A stretch of DNA of 64,000 bases from Salinimonas lutimaris (GTDB lineage Bacteria; Pseudomonadota; Gammaproteobacteria; Enterobacterales; Alteromonadaceae): assembly GCF_005222225.1 (NCBI RefSeq), contig NZ_CP036536.1, positions 4,054,001-4,118,000 on the forward strand. Direction: 5' to 3'. The notes beneath the pieces were generated by a model that was not told the origin of the DNA, did not search any database, and worked only from the letters and a program-made list of their open reading frames with translations. The position numbers and the translations under genes were made by a program. Positions within the stretch are counted from its first letter, which is position 1. Each line of letters opens with the position of its first letter. This document shows, piece by piece, positions 18,902 through 28,121 of the stretch.

Positions 18902-20860
18902 CTATTGCAAATAACGGCTCAAAAACGTATCCATTTCACGAAAGAACCGATGACGGTTATTCTGCAATGACAGATAATGATCGCCTGCAGGTAGCTCAAC
19001 ATAGCGAAACAGCCGGTTGTCGGCATCTTTAAGTTCTTCTGCCATATCCCGGCTTTGCGCAACCGGAACAGACCGATCCTCATCGCCGTGAACCAGTAAG
19101 ATCGGAGTTTTTATCTCGTCGGCATGATAAGCCGGCGAGCGCTTTTCGAGATCGTCATAATCATCGCCAATCTGATTTTTAACAAATTCTTTGTTCAGAA
19201 AGTGACGAGAGTTACGCACCAGCTGTTTTAAGTCAGACACGCCGGCAAAACTGACCGCACAGGAAAACAGCGCCGGCGTTTTAACGGTTGCCATCAACGC
19301 AGCGTAACCACCGTAACTGGCGCCAACAATACACAGCTTGTCAGCATCAGCGATCCCCTCACTGATAAGATAGCGGGTAGCATCGGTAATATCATCCTGC
19401 ATCTGCAGCCCCCAGCCTTTCATCTGCGCCTGCGCAAAGCTGTATCCATAGCCGGATGAGCCCCGAAAGTTGGGCCGCAGAACCGCATAACCGCGACTGA
19501 CAAAATAGCTCGTCCAGTAGTCAAAGCCATCGTAGTCTCGTGCACCGGGTCCACCGTGGGGATGAATAATGGTGGGATACGGCGCCTTACCGGTGAGCGG
19601 CACGGTCAGATACCCTTCAATGGTCAGCCCGTCCCGGGCGGTAAATGACACTTTGCGGTGCTCTGGCAGCGGCGTATCGTAGAGCTGTGGATACTGATGA
19701 AACAATACGTTCAGCTGATTTTTACCCACATCCCCTATACTGTACATGGGCGGCTTGCCATCAGCCTGAGACAGCAAAATATAACGGCTTTCATCCTGAT
19801 TAAAACTCACCAGCACATTGTGGTAGTCCGGCATGGCCTCATCCACCAGCTTTTGTAATACCGTCCAGCGGTGGTCCCAGTAATGACGCCCGTTTGGCGC
19901 CTGAGCGTGGCGTATACCAATCGCATCGCCACTTTGTGAAGAATAAATCAGTCTGCCATCCACATCATAGTTTTCATCGGCAAACACCAGTTCACTGTCA
20001 CGGGTTTTCAGGTTCATTTTATACAGCGCCAGGTAATCACCGTGGTAAGCGCTGTAATACAGTATATTTGGATCCAGCCCGAAACCTCTGGGATAAAAGC
20101 CTTTTTCAGCCATGGCGTTATATTCAAACAAGGGGACCCAGTCATCATTCTGTTCAATCAGAACCTGACGTTCACCAGTGCTGTAATTCAGCGTAATCCC
20201 GAGCCGTACTTTCCCCTGCTGATCACTCACCCAGGTCCGGATGTTACGTTTGCCCCGCTCAACCCGCTGCATTCGGTAGTCATTGACACTCACTTTGTAC
20301 ACAGAAGGTCTGAAGGCTTCATCCAAATCGATGGCCATCAGAATATGTTCAGGATCATCAGGCAACCAGTCCACCACTGTATCCATAAACTGCGGAATAT
20401 GAGCGGTTTTGCGATTGCGCAAACGCACCGGACTGACAACAGGCTGAGGTTTTTCACCATTTTTTTCATAATCCATCAGGAACAGGCGGGTACGAAAAAA
20501 ACGGGCTGATCCCTCTTTGCTTTCATAGCGGGCACTGACGGCCAGCTTTTGATTATTGGCCCAGTGATACCAGTTGATTTTGACCTTCTCACCATCAGAA
20601 GATAACAGATAAAATGACTTTTTCTTTGCAAAGTCATATACCTGAAGCAACGCCACCGGCTCGTCTTTCACTTCCACATGGCGCAGGTAGGCAATTTTGT
20701 CGCCATCGGGTGACAACTGCACATCCTCAAATTGCGGCAGGGCACTGAAGGCTTCCACCGGTATTCCGGTTGTTGACGACGCGGCCATAGCAGGGGTAAT
20801 AAGCATGAAGCAGGCAGTAAATAGCACCCACCAGCGGACGATGCTGTGAAATCCTTTCAT
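18902..20860 (-). CDS. Exported S9-family prolyl oligopeptidase
   Basis: 652 codons from the ATG at 20860, which follows AAAGGAAAG; an upstream in-frame start at 20896 lacks such a site. A signal peptide ends near PAMAAS. The N-terminal beta-propeller region (to about residue 390) precedes an alpha/beta-hydrolase domain with the full triad: Ser515 in GASYGGYAAL, Asp595 in HGDEDRSVPV and His628 in GDHYLSL. Family members cleave short peptides, often after proline or alanine. It is probably periplasmic and used in peptide scavenging. It is divergent from tamA. Confidence 0.92.
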   Translation of the reverse strand: MKGFHSIVRWWVLFTACFMLITPAMAASSTTGIPVEAFSALPQFEDVQLSPDGDKIAYLRHVEVKDEPVALLQVYDFAKKKSFYLLSSDGEKVKINWYHWANNQKLAVSARYESKEGSARFFRTRLFLMDYEKNGEKPQPVVSPVRLRNRKTAHIPQFMDTVVDWLPDDPEHILMAIDLDEAFRPSVYKVSVNDYRMQRVERGKRNIRTWVSDQQGKVRLGITLNYSTGERQVLIEQNDDWVPLFEYNAMAEKGFYPRGFGLDPNILYYSAYHGDYLALYKMNLKTRDSELVFADENYDVDGRLIYSSQSGDAIGIRHAQAPNGRHYWDHRWTVLQKLVDEAMPDYHNVLVSFNQDESRYILLSQADGKPPMYSIGDVGKNQLNVLFHQYPQLYDTPLPEHRKVSFTARDGLTIEGYLTVPLTGKAPYPTIIHPHGGPGARDYDGFDYWTSYFVSRGYAVLRPNFRGSSGYGYSFAQAQMKGWGLQMQDDITDATRYLISEGIADADKLCIVGASYGGYAALMATVKTPALFSCAVSFAGVSDLKQLVRNSRHFLNKEFVKNQIGDDYDDLEKRSPAYHADEIKTPILLVHGDEDRSVPVAQSRDMAEELKDADNRLFRYVELPAGDHYLSLQNNRHRFFREMDTFLSRYLQ

Positions 20861-21173
20861 ACAACTTTCCTTTATTGGTAACGTAAGCAGAAGCATCCTT
20901 TATTTATGCACTTACATCGCACGAACAAAGAGTGACAACGCGGGTCATAGTATACTGTGCGCTGATTAATTTAAAGCCAGTGCCACGCAGGTTACCCCGG
21001 TATCGGGGCGCGTTATTTGCATAGTCATTGGCTAAATATACATGGGCTGATCTATCCCATCACACATAACAAAGGGCAGGGAAAAAAAGATGAAACACAT
21101 TTTTTATCTTGCCCACCGGTGCGGTCTGTTACTATGCCCGGTCACCACCGATAAAGGAACACAAAGACAGTTC
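20861..21173. other. Intergenic region between the S9 peptidase and tamA
   Basis: About 310 bp, or 230 bp if tamA starts at 21090. It holds a TATACT hexamer at 20951-20956 that could be a -10 for tamA and a small CCCCG-GTAT-CGGGG hairpin at 20994-21007. No protein or RNA gene is evident. Confidence 0.5.
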
Positions 21174-22931
21174 ATGCGCAGGAACAAATCAAATACAGTA
21201 TGGGTGTGGTTGCTGGGAAGCCTGTTCTGGTTGTTCCTGACCCCGGCGATGGCGCTGGACTTTGAGATAAAGGGAGTGGAGCAGGATAACCTCAAAGACA
21301 ATATCCGGTTACACCTCAAAAGCCTGAATATCAGTCAGGATGCGCTAAACGATCCGTTCTGGCAGGAAGAGGTGGCCAGCACCGTTGCCACCGCTGTGCA
21401 GCCGTTTGGCTATTACAACAGCCAGGCCACGGTCACCCTGACAGAAGATGACGAGGCAATTGTTAATGTCACCCTGGATACGCCATTAAAAGTGGCTAAC
21501 GTGACCCGGGAAATCATCGGCCCGGCCCGCGCTGATAACGCCTTTCGGGAAACCTTTAACAGCTTTGCCTTAAAGCCGGGCGATATCATGCTGCAACCGG
21601 TGTATGAGTCGTTTAAAAATCGCATGTTTAACTACGCGTTATCTCACGGCTACTTTGATTTTAAGTGGCAGGCGACCCGTCTGGATTTAGTTCGTGATAC
21701 CCACGAAGCCAATATTCTGCTCATTGCACAAAGCGGCCCACAGTACCAGTTTGGCGATCTGGAGTATGTGGGCGATGACAAAGCCAGGACCATCATCAGC
21801 CGGCTCCGCCCATTTAGTGTGGGCGAGGCCTATTCATCGGCCAAACTGACCGAATTTAACCGCCAGCTCAATCAGTCTGGTTATTTTAACCGGGTCATTG
21901 CCCGGCCAGTGGTCAGCCGGGCGCAGGATAAAAAAGTGCCGATTGAAATTACCCTGGCTCACAAGCCCCGCGATAACTTCAATGTGGGTCTGGGCGCGGC
22001 CACCGACACCGGCCCCCGTATGCGCCTGAAATGGGAACGCCCCTGGATTAATGACGCCGGCCACTCGGCCAGCGCCGAGTTATTTATCTCTGAGCCGGAG
22101 CAGTCCATTACCGCAGACTATTTGGTGCCGATGGGCGATATCAAAAATGATTATCTGAAATATGAAGCGGGTTATCAGTTTCTGGATTACGAAAACACCG
22201 GGACCGAAAGTGAAACCTTAAGTGTGTCTTTGCACCGGATTGTAAAAGCGTCTGATTCGCCCTGGCAGAATGATTACTCTGTCACCTATTTACGCGAACA
22301 GTATAAGGTCGAAGAAAATCCCTCGCAGACTACGCAACTGCTGATGCCTGGCTACGCCCTGCAATATCTGATGAAAAATGATTCTTTGAATATTACCCGC
22401 GGCAGTTATTTGCGTACCTCCGTGCAGGTAGGTCGCGAAGCGGCCGGGTCGGATATTGATATTGTTAAAGCCGGCATTGAAGCCCGGTTTATTCGTACCT
22501 ATGGCAAGCATCGTTTGATGCTGCGTGGCGAGCTGGGCGCGATTGATACCAGCAGCTTTGACGATGTACCGGCTTCGGTGCGTTATTACGCTGGTGGTGA
22601 TCAGAGTGTCAGAGGCTTTGGTTATCGTGAAATTGGCCCGGAGGGCGAGCTGTTTAATCCGGTGACCGGTGCGTTAGGGGAAGCCGGCGGTAAGTACCTG
22701 GCTACCGCCGGAGTAGAATATGCTTACGAGGTTATACCTAACTGGCGGGCCGCAATATTTACCGATATTGGCACCGCAACCAATGATTTTGATGAAGACC
22801 CTGCACTGGGCATTGGCCCGGGCGTGCACTGGCTTTCTCCCATCGGGCCGGTCCGGCTGTATGTTGCCTTTGGTTTTTCTGAGCAGAAAAATACCTGGCG
22901 CATTCACTTCATGCTGGGGCCCGAATTATGA
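21174..22931 (+). CDS. tamA: Outer-membrane assembly factor TamA (Omp85 family)
   Basis: 585 codons from the ATG at 21174, which gives a normal signal peptide (MRRNKSN then WVWLLGSLFWLFLTPAMA). An alternative ATG at 21090 has a better ribosome binding site but would add 28 residues before the signal sequence. The protein has POTRA domains (about residues 25-265) and a C-terminal 16-strand barrel with the Omp85 motif VRGF (in GGDQSVRGFGYR). With TamB it forms the TAM complex, which supports outer-membrane protein and lipid homeostasis. It overlaps tamB by 4 bp (ATGA). Confidence 0.93.
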   Translation: MRRNKSNTVWVWLLGSLFWLFLTPAMALDFEIKGVEQDNLKDNIRLHLKSLNISQDALNDPFWQEEVASTVATAVQPFGYYNSQATVTLTEDDEAIVNVTLDTPLKVANVTREIIGPARADNAFRETFNSFALKPGDIMLQPVYESFKNRMFNYALSHGYFDFKWQATRLDLVRDTHEANILLIAQSGPQYQFGDLEYVGDDKARTIISRLRPFSVGEAYSSAKLTEFNRQLNQSGYFNRVIARPVVSRAQDKKVPIEITLAHKPRDNFNVGLGAATDTGPRMRLKWERPWINDAGHSASAELFISEPEQSITADYLVPMGDIKNDYLKYEAGYQFLDYENTGTESETLSVSLHRIVKASDSPWQNDYSVTYLREQYKVEENPSQTTQLLMPGYALQYLMKNDSLNITRGSYLRTSVQVGREAAGSDIDIVKAGIEARFIRTYGKHRLMLRGELGAIDTSSFDDVPASVRYYAGGDQSVRGFGYREIGPEGELFNPVTGALGEAGGKYLATAGVEYAYEVIPNWRAAIFTDIGTATNDFDEDPALGIGPGVHWLSPIGPVRLYVAFGFSEQKNTWRIHFMLGPEL

Positions 22932-25900
22932 AAAAACGTTATATCCCGTTATGGGTACTGGCCCCGTTTGTGGTGCTGTTTATTGTCCTGGCACTTGTCA
23001 TCAGCCCCATTGGCACGCCGGCCTTGCGCGCTTTGGTCAACAACGCGGTAAGCGGCCTGCATATTAATGAGATTGACGGCACCATCGTCAGTGACATTAC
23101 CGTGCGCGGGCTAAGCTGGGAAAATGAATACTGGCAGGTTCAGGCCAGTGAGGTATCCACCAATGTGGTGTTGGGCTGTCTGCTATCGGGCAAAGTGTGT
23201 CTGGATGTTGTGCATACCGATGGCGTTAAGGTTAGCCAGCTGGGCGTGGCACCAGCCAGCCAGGCGCCGCCTTCCACCGAACCGTTCAGTTTACCGGTTA
23301 CCATTAAGGCGCCCGATATTAACCTGACCAATACTCGTATTGCGCTTACGGACCAGACCATAGAACTGGCCAGCCTGGATACCGGCATCAGTGCCGGCGA
23401 TGAGCTTGTTGTGGATTACCTGCAGCTTCAGGGGTTAACCGTGACCATGCCGGCCACAGAACCTGCTACGCAGCCTGCCCCGACCAGTTATGCCCTTAAC
23501 TACAGCGCCCCCGCGCTGCCGGCTATCACCACGCCGTTGCCGGTGCTGATAAAAGATTTATCAGTGGCCGACACAACGCTATGGCAGGGTGAGTCAAAGC
23601 AGCACATTAAGCTGGTGAAACTGGCCCGGTTTGAATTTTCAGATGTCGACATGCGCGCCGAATCATTGCATGTGGAACATGCCATGGGGGTCGTGGATGC
23701 CAGCGCAGATATCACATTGCAGGATAAGTACGCACTGGATATTGACGCTGAGGCCAGCATAAACAATCTGGGCGAGGCCGCCGAGCAAGTCAGTCTGAGC
23801 GCCAGTGGCAGTTTGCAGGACCTGCGCCTGAGTATAGCGGCCAGCGGCCCCTATACTGCCAAGGCTGACCTGTCGGCCAACCTGTTATCCGACACCCTGC
23901 CGGTAGAGCTTACCGCCAGCTGGCCGGATCAGACACTTGCCGCCCTGCCTGACGGACAGTTATACCAGGGCCAGCTGCGCGCCTCTGGCACCATGGGCAA
24001 CTATCATCTCACCGCGGGTACATCCGCTGATATACCGCAAATTGGCAATGTACCGGTCAAGGCCGACATGATTCTTAATCGTAACAACATTACGGTTAAC
24101 GCCCTGACCGCCTCATTACTGGGCGGGAGGATCACCAATACTGGCACCTTGTATTTGAATGAATCAGTGAGCTGGGCAGGCATGACCAAACTGGCCGGAC
24201 TGACCAGTAAACCGCTGGCCGAAATGGGCCCTGAAGCCATCAGCGGGCAGTTCAAAACGCTCATGCAGTACGATGATAAGGGCATTCAGGCCAGCATTTC
24301 CGAATTGTCGTTAACGGCCCAGCAGGGCGCCTACCCGCTGACCGTGGATGGCTCGGTGGTATACGCCGGGCCGAGCGAGCTGCTGGTCACCAATGTGCAG
24401 GTTACCCAGGGAGACAACCGGGCGGATGTCGCCGGTCAGGTCATAAAAAACCGGTATCTCAAGGGTACGGTAAAACTGGCCATGCAGCAGCTTGATGCGG
24501 TATATCCCGGCCTGTCCGGGGCGCTGGATGCGGACATTGATATCTCAGGTAACTGGCAGGATCCGGGCGCCACAGGCCAAATCAGCCTGAATGAGGTGAA
24601 AGCCGGTCCGCAAATCAGTCCGGCGCTGGCAGCACAGGGCGCACTTAACGGCACTGTCACACTGGATGGACGCCTGTCCAGCCACCATTTTGAAACCGAG
24701 CTGGCGGTGACCGACCATGCGTTGTCACTGGCCCTGGATGGCCAGTGGAAAGATGCACGCTGGGTGGGCAGAATACAGCGCAGTAATCTGAGTCTGTTAT
24801 CCACCCGATGGGCCCTGCAGGATGGGTTTACCGTAGCCGTACGCCCAGCGCCCTTTAGCACCAAGATTACCCAGAACTGCTGGCAGTCCAGAGCTGAAGG
24901 TCAGCTGTGTATAGACGATTTGCTGTATAAAAATGATGTGGCGCGCTGGACCCTCAATGCCAGGGCATTACCGGCCGGCTTATGGGCCAGCGAGTTTTTA
25001 GCTGAGCTGTTGCCCGAGGCACCGGACTCTACATTATCGATCTCCAGTAAAGGGAAAATGCCGAAAAATGGCCGCCCGCAGGGCACCTTTAATCTGGCCC
25101 TGACGCCGGCCACCTGGAAGCTGGGTAAAGAAGGTGCGGTCGCCATTGATGTTGATAAGCTGGAAGTTAAAGGCAATATCAAGAATGATGATCTGAAAGC
25201 CAGTATGGCGCTGATAAGCCCGCAACTGGGAGAGGTGACCGGTAATCTGGCTACCCGCCCGTTTGAGGAAAATCCGCAGCTTGATGGCATGATTGATGTC
25301 AGTGGTATTCAGCTGGAACCGCTTAAGCCTGTGTCACCCACCATCCGCGAACTGTCCGGCGCTTTTGGTGGTCAGTTGCAGCTGACCGGCCAGCTAAGTG
25401 CGCCTGTGATGAACGGACAGCTGAAACTGGCTGACGGCAATATTGATATTGATGATACGCCGGCCACCATCACCAACTGGAATCAGTCGATTGTATTTGA
25501 AGGCAGTCAAGCACAGTTCGACGGCAGTTTTATGCTGGGCGACGGCAAGGGCAGCCTGGATGGCTCGGTCGACTGGAGCGAAATAGACACGCCGAAAGTA
25601 GAGGTTCATCTTAGTGGCGATCGGTTGGAGGTGGAACAGCGCGATGTACAGGTGAAGCTGTCACCAGACTTAAACGCCAGTATCGAACCGGGCCTGGTCA
25701 AAGTGACCGGCCAGATCAGCATCCCCTGGGCACGGGCAAAGATTGAAGAGTTACCGCAAAGTGCGGTAGCCCCGTCTAAAGATGTGCATTTACGTGGCGA
25801 GCCGCCCACCGAAGATCCACTGGATATTGTAGATGCCAAAATCGATGTCATTATTGATAAAGACAAAGCCGGAGAGGTAAAACTGGAAGCTTTTGGCTTA

Positions 25901-26665
25901 ACCGCCAACCTGGCCGGTGAGCTTCAGGTGGCCACACAACCTGCGCCAGTTGGCTACGGCTCTTTACAGGTCATGGATGGCCGGTATCAGGCGTATGGTC
26001 AGGATCTGATTATTCAGACCGGTGAAGTTCAGTTCAACGGCCCGCTAGACCAGCCTTTGCTGCTGGTAGAGGCCATTCGTGATCCCAGCAAAACCGATGA
26101 TGGGGTGATTGCCGGTATCCGGATTGATGGTGCGGCGGATAGTCCGAATATCAGCATTTTCTCCACCCCGTCGATGGAGCAGGGTAATGCGCTGGGTTAT
26201 CTGTTAACCGGTAGTGCCCCCAACGCCGGCGGCTCGGGAGATCCTAACTATGCCGCTATTCTACTGGGCATGGGTTTGTCCAATACCGACAAAATTCAGG
26301 GGCAGCTGGGCAGTGCCCTGGGTATTGATGATTTTAGTATCGGCACGACCTCTGGCTCAGCCAGCGATGACCCTAAATTATCCTTAAACGGACGAATCAA
26401 TGAACGGTTGAGTATTCAGTACAATGTGGATGTCGGTCTGGGTAAGAAAGACTCTACCACCGAAACCGTACGCCGGCGCTCTGCACCACCGGATCTGGCG
26501 CTTAAATATCGCTGGCTGCCTCAGTTTTATGTAGAAGCCATTCAGACCACCATCGAGGAGCAAACCGAGTTTGCGCTGGATTTTTACTATCAGTTTTTCT
26601 TGGGTGAAGTACCGGAGCAGCGTAAGCCTGACGCGGTGGAAAAAACCGCTGAGCAGGGCGATTAA
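22928..26665 (+). CDS. tamB: TAM complex inner-membrane subunit TamB (AsmA-like)
   Basis: 1245 codons (E. coli 1259). A single N-terminal membrane anchor (about residues 7-29, LWVLAPFVVLFIVLALVI) is followed by a very long beta-rich region with no catalytic motif. The C-terminal DUF490/TamB domain contains the conserved segments IDGAADSPNISIFSTPSM and GNALGYLLTG. It spans the periplasm and contacts TamA, and the family is thought to act as a lipid bridge. Start overlap with tamA implies translational coupling. The 3' end overlaps the next convergent gene by 4 bp. Confidence 0.95.
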   Translation: MKKRYIPLWVLAPFVVLFIVLALVISPIGTPALRALVNNAVSGLHINEIDGTIVSDITVRGLSWENEYWQVQASEVSTNVVLGCLLSGKVCLDVVHTDGVKVSQLGVAPASQAPPSTEPFSLPVTIKAPDINLTNTRIALTDQTIELASLDTGISAGDELVVDYLQLQGLTVTMPATEPATQPAPTSYALNYSAPALPAITTPLPVLIKDLSVADTTLWQGESKQHIKLVKLARFEFSDVDMRAESLHVEHAMGVVDASADITLQDKYALDIDAEASINNLGEAAEQVSLSASGSLQDLRLSIAASGPYTAKADLSANLLSDTLPVELTASWPDQTLAALPDGQLYQGQLRASGTMGNYHLTAGTSADIPQIGNVPVKADMILNRNNITVNALTASLLGGRITNTGTLYLNESVSWAGMTKLAGLTSKPLAEMGPEAISGQFKTLMQYDDKGIQASISELSLTAQQGAYPLTVDGSVVYAGPSELLVTNVQVTQGDNRADVAGQVIKNRYLKGTVKLAMQQLDAVYPGLSGALDADIDISGNWQDPGATGQISLNEVKAGPQISPALAAQGALNGTVTLDGRLSSHHFETELAVTDHALSLALDGQWKDARWVGRIQRSNLSLLSTRWALQDGFTVAVRPAPFSTKITQNCWQSRAEGQLCIDDLLYKNDVARWTLNARALPAGLWASEFLAELLPEAPDSTLSISSKGKMPKNGRPQGTFNLALTPATWKLGKEGAVAIDVDKLEVKGNIKNDDLKASMALISPQLGEVTGNLATRPFEENPQLDGMIDVSGIQLEPLKPVSPTIRELSGAFGGQLQLTGQLSAPVMNGQLKLADGNIDIDDTPATITNWNQSIVFEGSQAQFDGSFMLGDGKGSLDGSVDWSEIDTPKVEVHLSGDRLEVEQRDVQVKLSPDLNASIEPGLVKVTGQISIPWARAKIEELPQSAVAPSKDVHLRGEPPTEDPLDIVDAKIDVIIDKDKAGEVKLEAFGLTANLAGELQVATQPAPVGYGSLQVMDGRYQAYGQDLIIQTGEVQFNGPLDQPLLLVEAIRDPSKTDDGVIAGIRIDGAADSPNISIFSTPSMEQGNALGYLLTGSAPNAGGSGDPNYAAILLGMGLSNTDKIQGQLGSALGIDDFSIGTTSGSASDDPKLSLNGRINERLSIQYNVDVGLGKKDSTTETVRRRSAPPDLALKYRWLPQFYVEAIQTTIEEQTEFALDFYYQFFLGEVPEQRKPDAVEKTAEQGD

Positions 26666-27213
26666 CCCAGAGCAGCGGCCTCGGCGCGAAAACGTTGTTC
26701 GCGCCTTGCCGCCCACACATAAAACCCGATATTGAACAAGGTTACCCCAGCCATGACGGCGCCGAAGTTCAGCAGGTTGTCGGGCCGAAAATCCTCCACC
26801 AGCCATTCATTGATAAAAAAGCCGCAGATGGCCAGCTGGCACAGCCAGGCCGAGTGTCTGGAGATACGGGCAATACGCACATTGTTGCTAAGCTGCTGGC
26901 GCAGTAACGCAACATGGTCCGCGGTGGTCAGACGGCCCAGTACCACCGCACGCCGTAACCAGCCTAAATAAAGGGTATAACCGACCGTCACCACACCCAG
27001 CAATATCACAAAAACGGTGGCGCTGGTGGACAAATGCGCCGGCGCCCACCCTATCAGCCAGACAAACGGGATCAGCATCAGTACATCAAGCAGCAGGTAG
27101 CACCGGTGTTTTATCTGCAAATTACGCAACCGCTTTTTAATCTGCTTTATATCAACGGGCTTCACCTGCTGGGATTGCCACAGAGCGCTCAGCTCCTGTT
27201 CAAAATCATTCAT
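26662..27213 (-). CDS. Membrane protein, probable partner of the adjacent ECF sigma factor
   Basis: 183 codons. The cytoplasmic N-terminus (about residues 1-37, with a KQIKKRLRNLQIKHR basic helix) is followed by two membrane segments (about 38-55 and 64-85). A soluble linker and two more membrane segments (about 122-140 and 147-167) come next. I do not recognise a named domain and see no zinc-binding anti-sigma motif (HX3CX2C). Its start overlaps the sigma gene by 8 bp, so the two are cotranscribed. An anti-sigma role is inferred from position only. Confidence 0.75.
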   Translation of the reverse strand: MNDFEQELSALWQSQQVKPVDIKQIKKRLRNLQIKHRCYLLLDVLMLIPFVWLIGWAPAHLSTSATVFVILLGVVTVGYTLYLGWLRRAVVLGRLTTADHVALLRQQLSNNVRIARISRHSAWLCQLAICGFFINEWLVEDFRPDNLLNFGAVMAGVTLFNIGFYVWAARREQRFRAEAAALG

Positions 27214-27700
27214 TGCTCAGTTCCTTTTTCAGCGCGGCCCTGGCCCGGTTCAGCGTGACACCAATATGATTGACAGATAAACCACAGACATCGCTGATTT
27301 CTTCATAACTCAGATCCTCAAGCGACAGAATCACAATCTGGCGACTTTGTACCGGTAATCGTCGGATAGCGCGCAGCAAACGTTCTGTAGCCTGCTCCTG
27401 TTCCAGTTGTCGGCTTACCGTATCCACGGCGCCGGATGTGTGCATCTCATCGTTAAACAGATCAGTGGCTGGCTGACGCACCTGCCTGGCTACATGACTA
27501 ACCGCCCGGTTATGCGCCACTTTAAGAATGTATGTTTTCAGGTTACTGCGCCCTTCAAAGCGCTGCAGGCTTTGCCATACCGCTAGTGCAATATCCTGTA
27601 CCAGTTCATCACGCAGATTTTCATTGGCCTCATACCCGCTGGCCACCCGGCTTAACAGCGGCGCATACTGAGTTAACAGGGCTTCAAAATCGTCCTTCAA
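27206..27700 (-). CDS. ECF-type RNA polymerase sigma factor
   Basis: 164 codons, the length of minimal ECF sigma factors. Region 2 (about residues 20-85) includes LVQDIALAVWQSLQRFEGRSNLKTYI-like core-binding and -10 recognition residues. Region 4 (about 108-160) has LPVQSRQIVILSLEDLSYEEI and a helix-turn-helix. The only suitable start is a TTG at 27700 with a strong site (AGGAAGG), an unusual start that may limit expression. It is followed, with overlap, by a membrane protein gene and is divergent from a PspB-like gene. Confidence 0.9.
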   Translation of the reverse strand: MKDDFEALLTQYAPLLSRVASGYEANENLRDELVQDIALAVWQSLQRFEGRSNLKTYILKVAHNRAVSHVARQVRQPATDLFNDEMHTSGAVDTVSRQLEQEQATERLLRAIRRLPVQSRQIVILSLEDLSYEEISDVCGLSVNHIGVTLNRARAALKKELSNE

Positions 27701-27759
27701 CCGCCTTCCTTGTTGTTCAGCATCAGATAAATGTATCAGTAACAGTCCTTACCAGAATA

Positions 27760-27787
27760 AAAAACTTACAGTGGGTGTAAGTTTTTT
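27760..27787. promoter_or_regulatory. Symmetric hairpin in the sigma factor / PspB-like intergenic region
   Basis: AAAAACTTAC (27760-27769) and GTAAGTTTTT (27777-27786) form a perfect 10-bp inverted repeat around AGTGGGT, with A and T tracts on both sides. It resembles a bidirectional terminator but sits between two divergent starts. It would therefore act as a leader attenuator or insulator, or be an operator. Confidence 0.55.
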
Positions 27788-27834
27788 TGCTGTGCAACGA
27801 CTATCACTATGAAACATATTACAGGAGACTGCAT

Positions 27835-28080
27835 ATGACAGGATTATTGATATTTACCGGCATCTTTCTAATGATTGGACTGGTTTACTATATGGATGCT
27901 CGCTTTGGCTGGCAGTTTGCCGCCTGGATGAACGGCCAGGCCAGCAGTCCGTTTTCCAGTATAAAAGCTCCGGTAAAACAGGATGTACAGATAAAGGCGC
28001 TGCAAGAGCGTATCAGCGTACTCGAAGCCCTGGTAACCGACTCATCGTACGAGCTCAACCAGAAAATAAACCGGCTGTGA
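27835..28080 (+). CDS. Small PspB-like membrane protein
   Basis: 81 codons from the ATG at 27835 after ACAGGAG. One N-terminal transmembrane helix (about residues 3-19, LLIFTGIFLMIGLVYYM) is followed by a linker. A C-terminal helical segment of the pattern IKALQERISVLEALVTDSSY is also present. The latter resembles the coiled-coil end of phage-shock protein B and related small envelope stress proteins. No pspA or pspC is nearby, so a Psp function is only suggestive. It is divergent from the ECF sigma operon, possibly one of its targets. Confidence 0.75.
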   Translation: MTGLLIFTGIFLMIGLVYYMDARFGWQFAAWMNGQASSPFSSIKAPVKQDVQIKALQERISVLEALVTDSSYELNQKINRL

Positions 28081-28121
28081 CCGGCATTGTGGTCATCGCC
28101 GATCTAGCGGGCCGCTGACAT

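Noticed and set aside
20042..20509. 155-codon open frame antisense to the S9 peptidase
   Set aside because: No start signal, no domain, and it overlaps the conserved propeller region of the peptidase.
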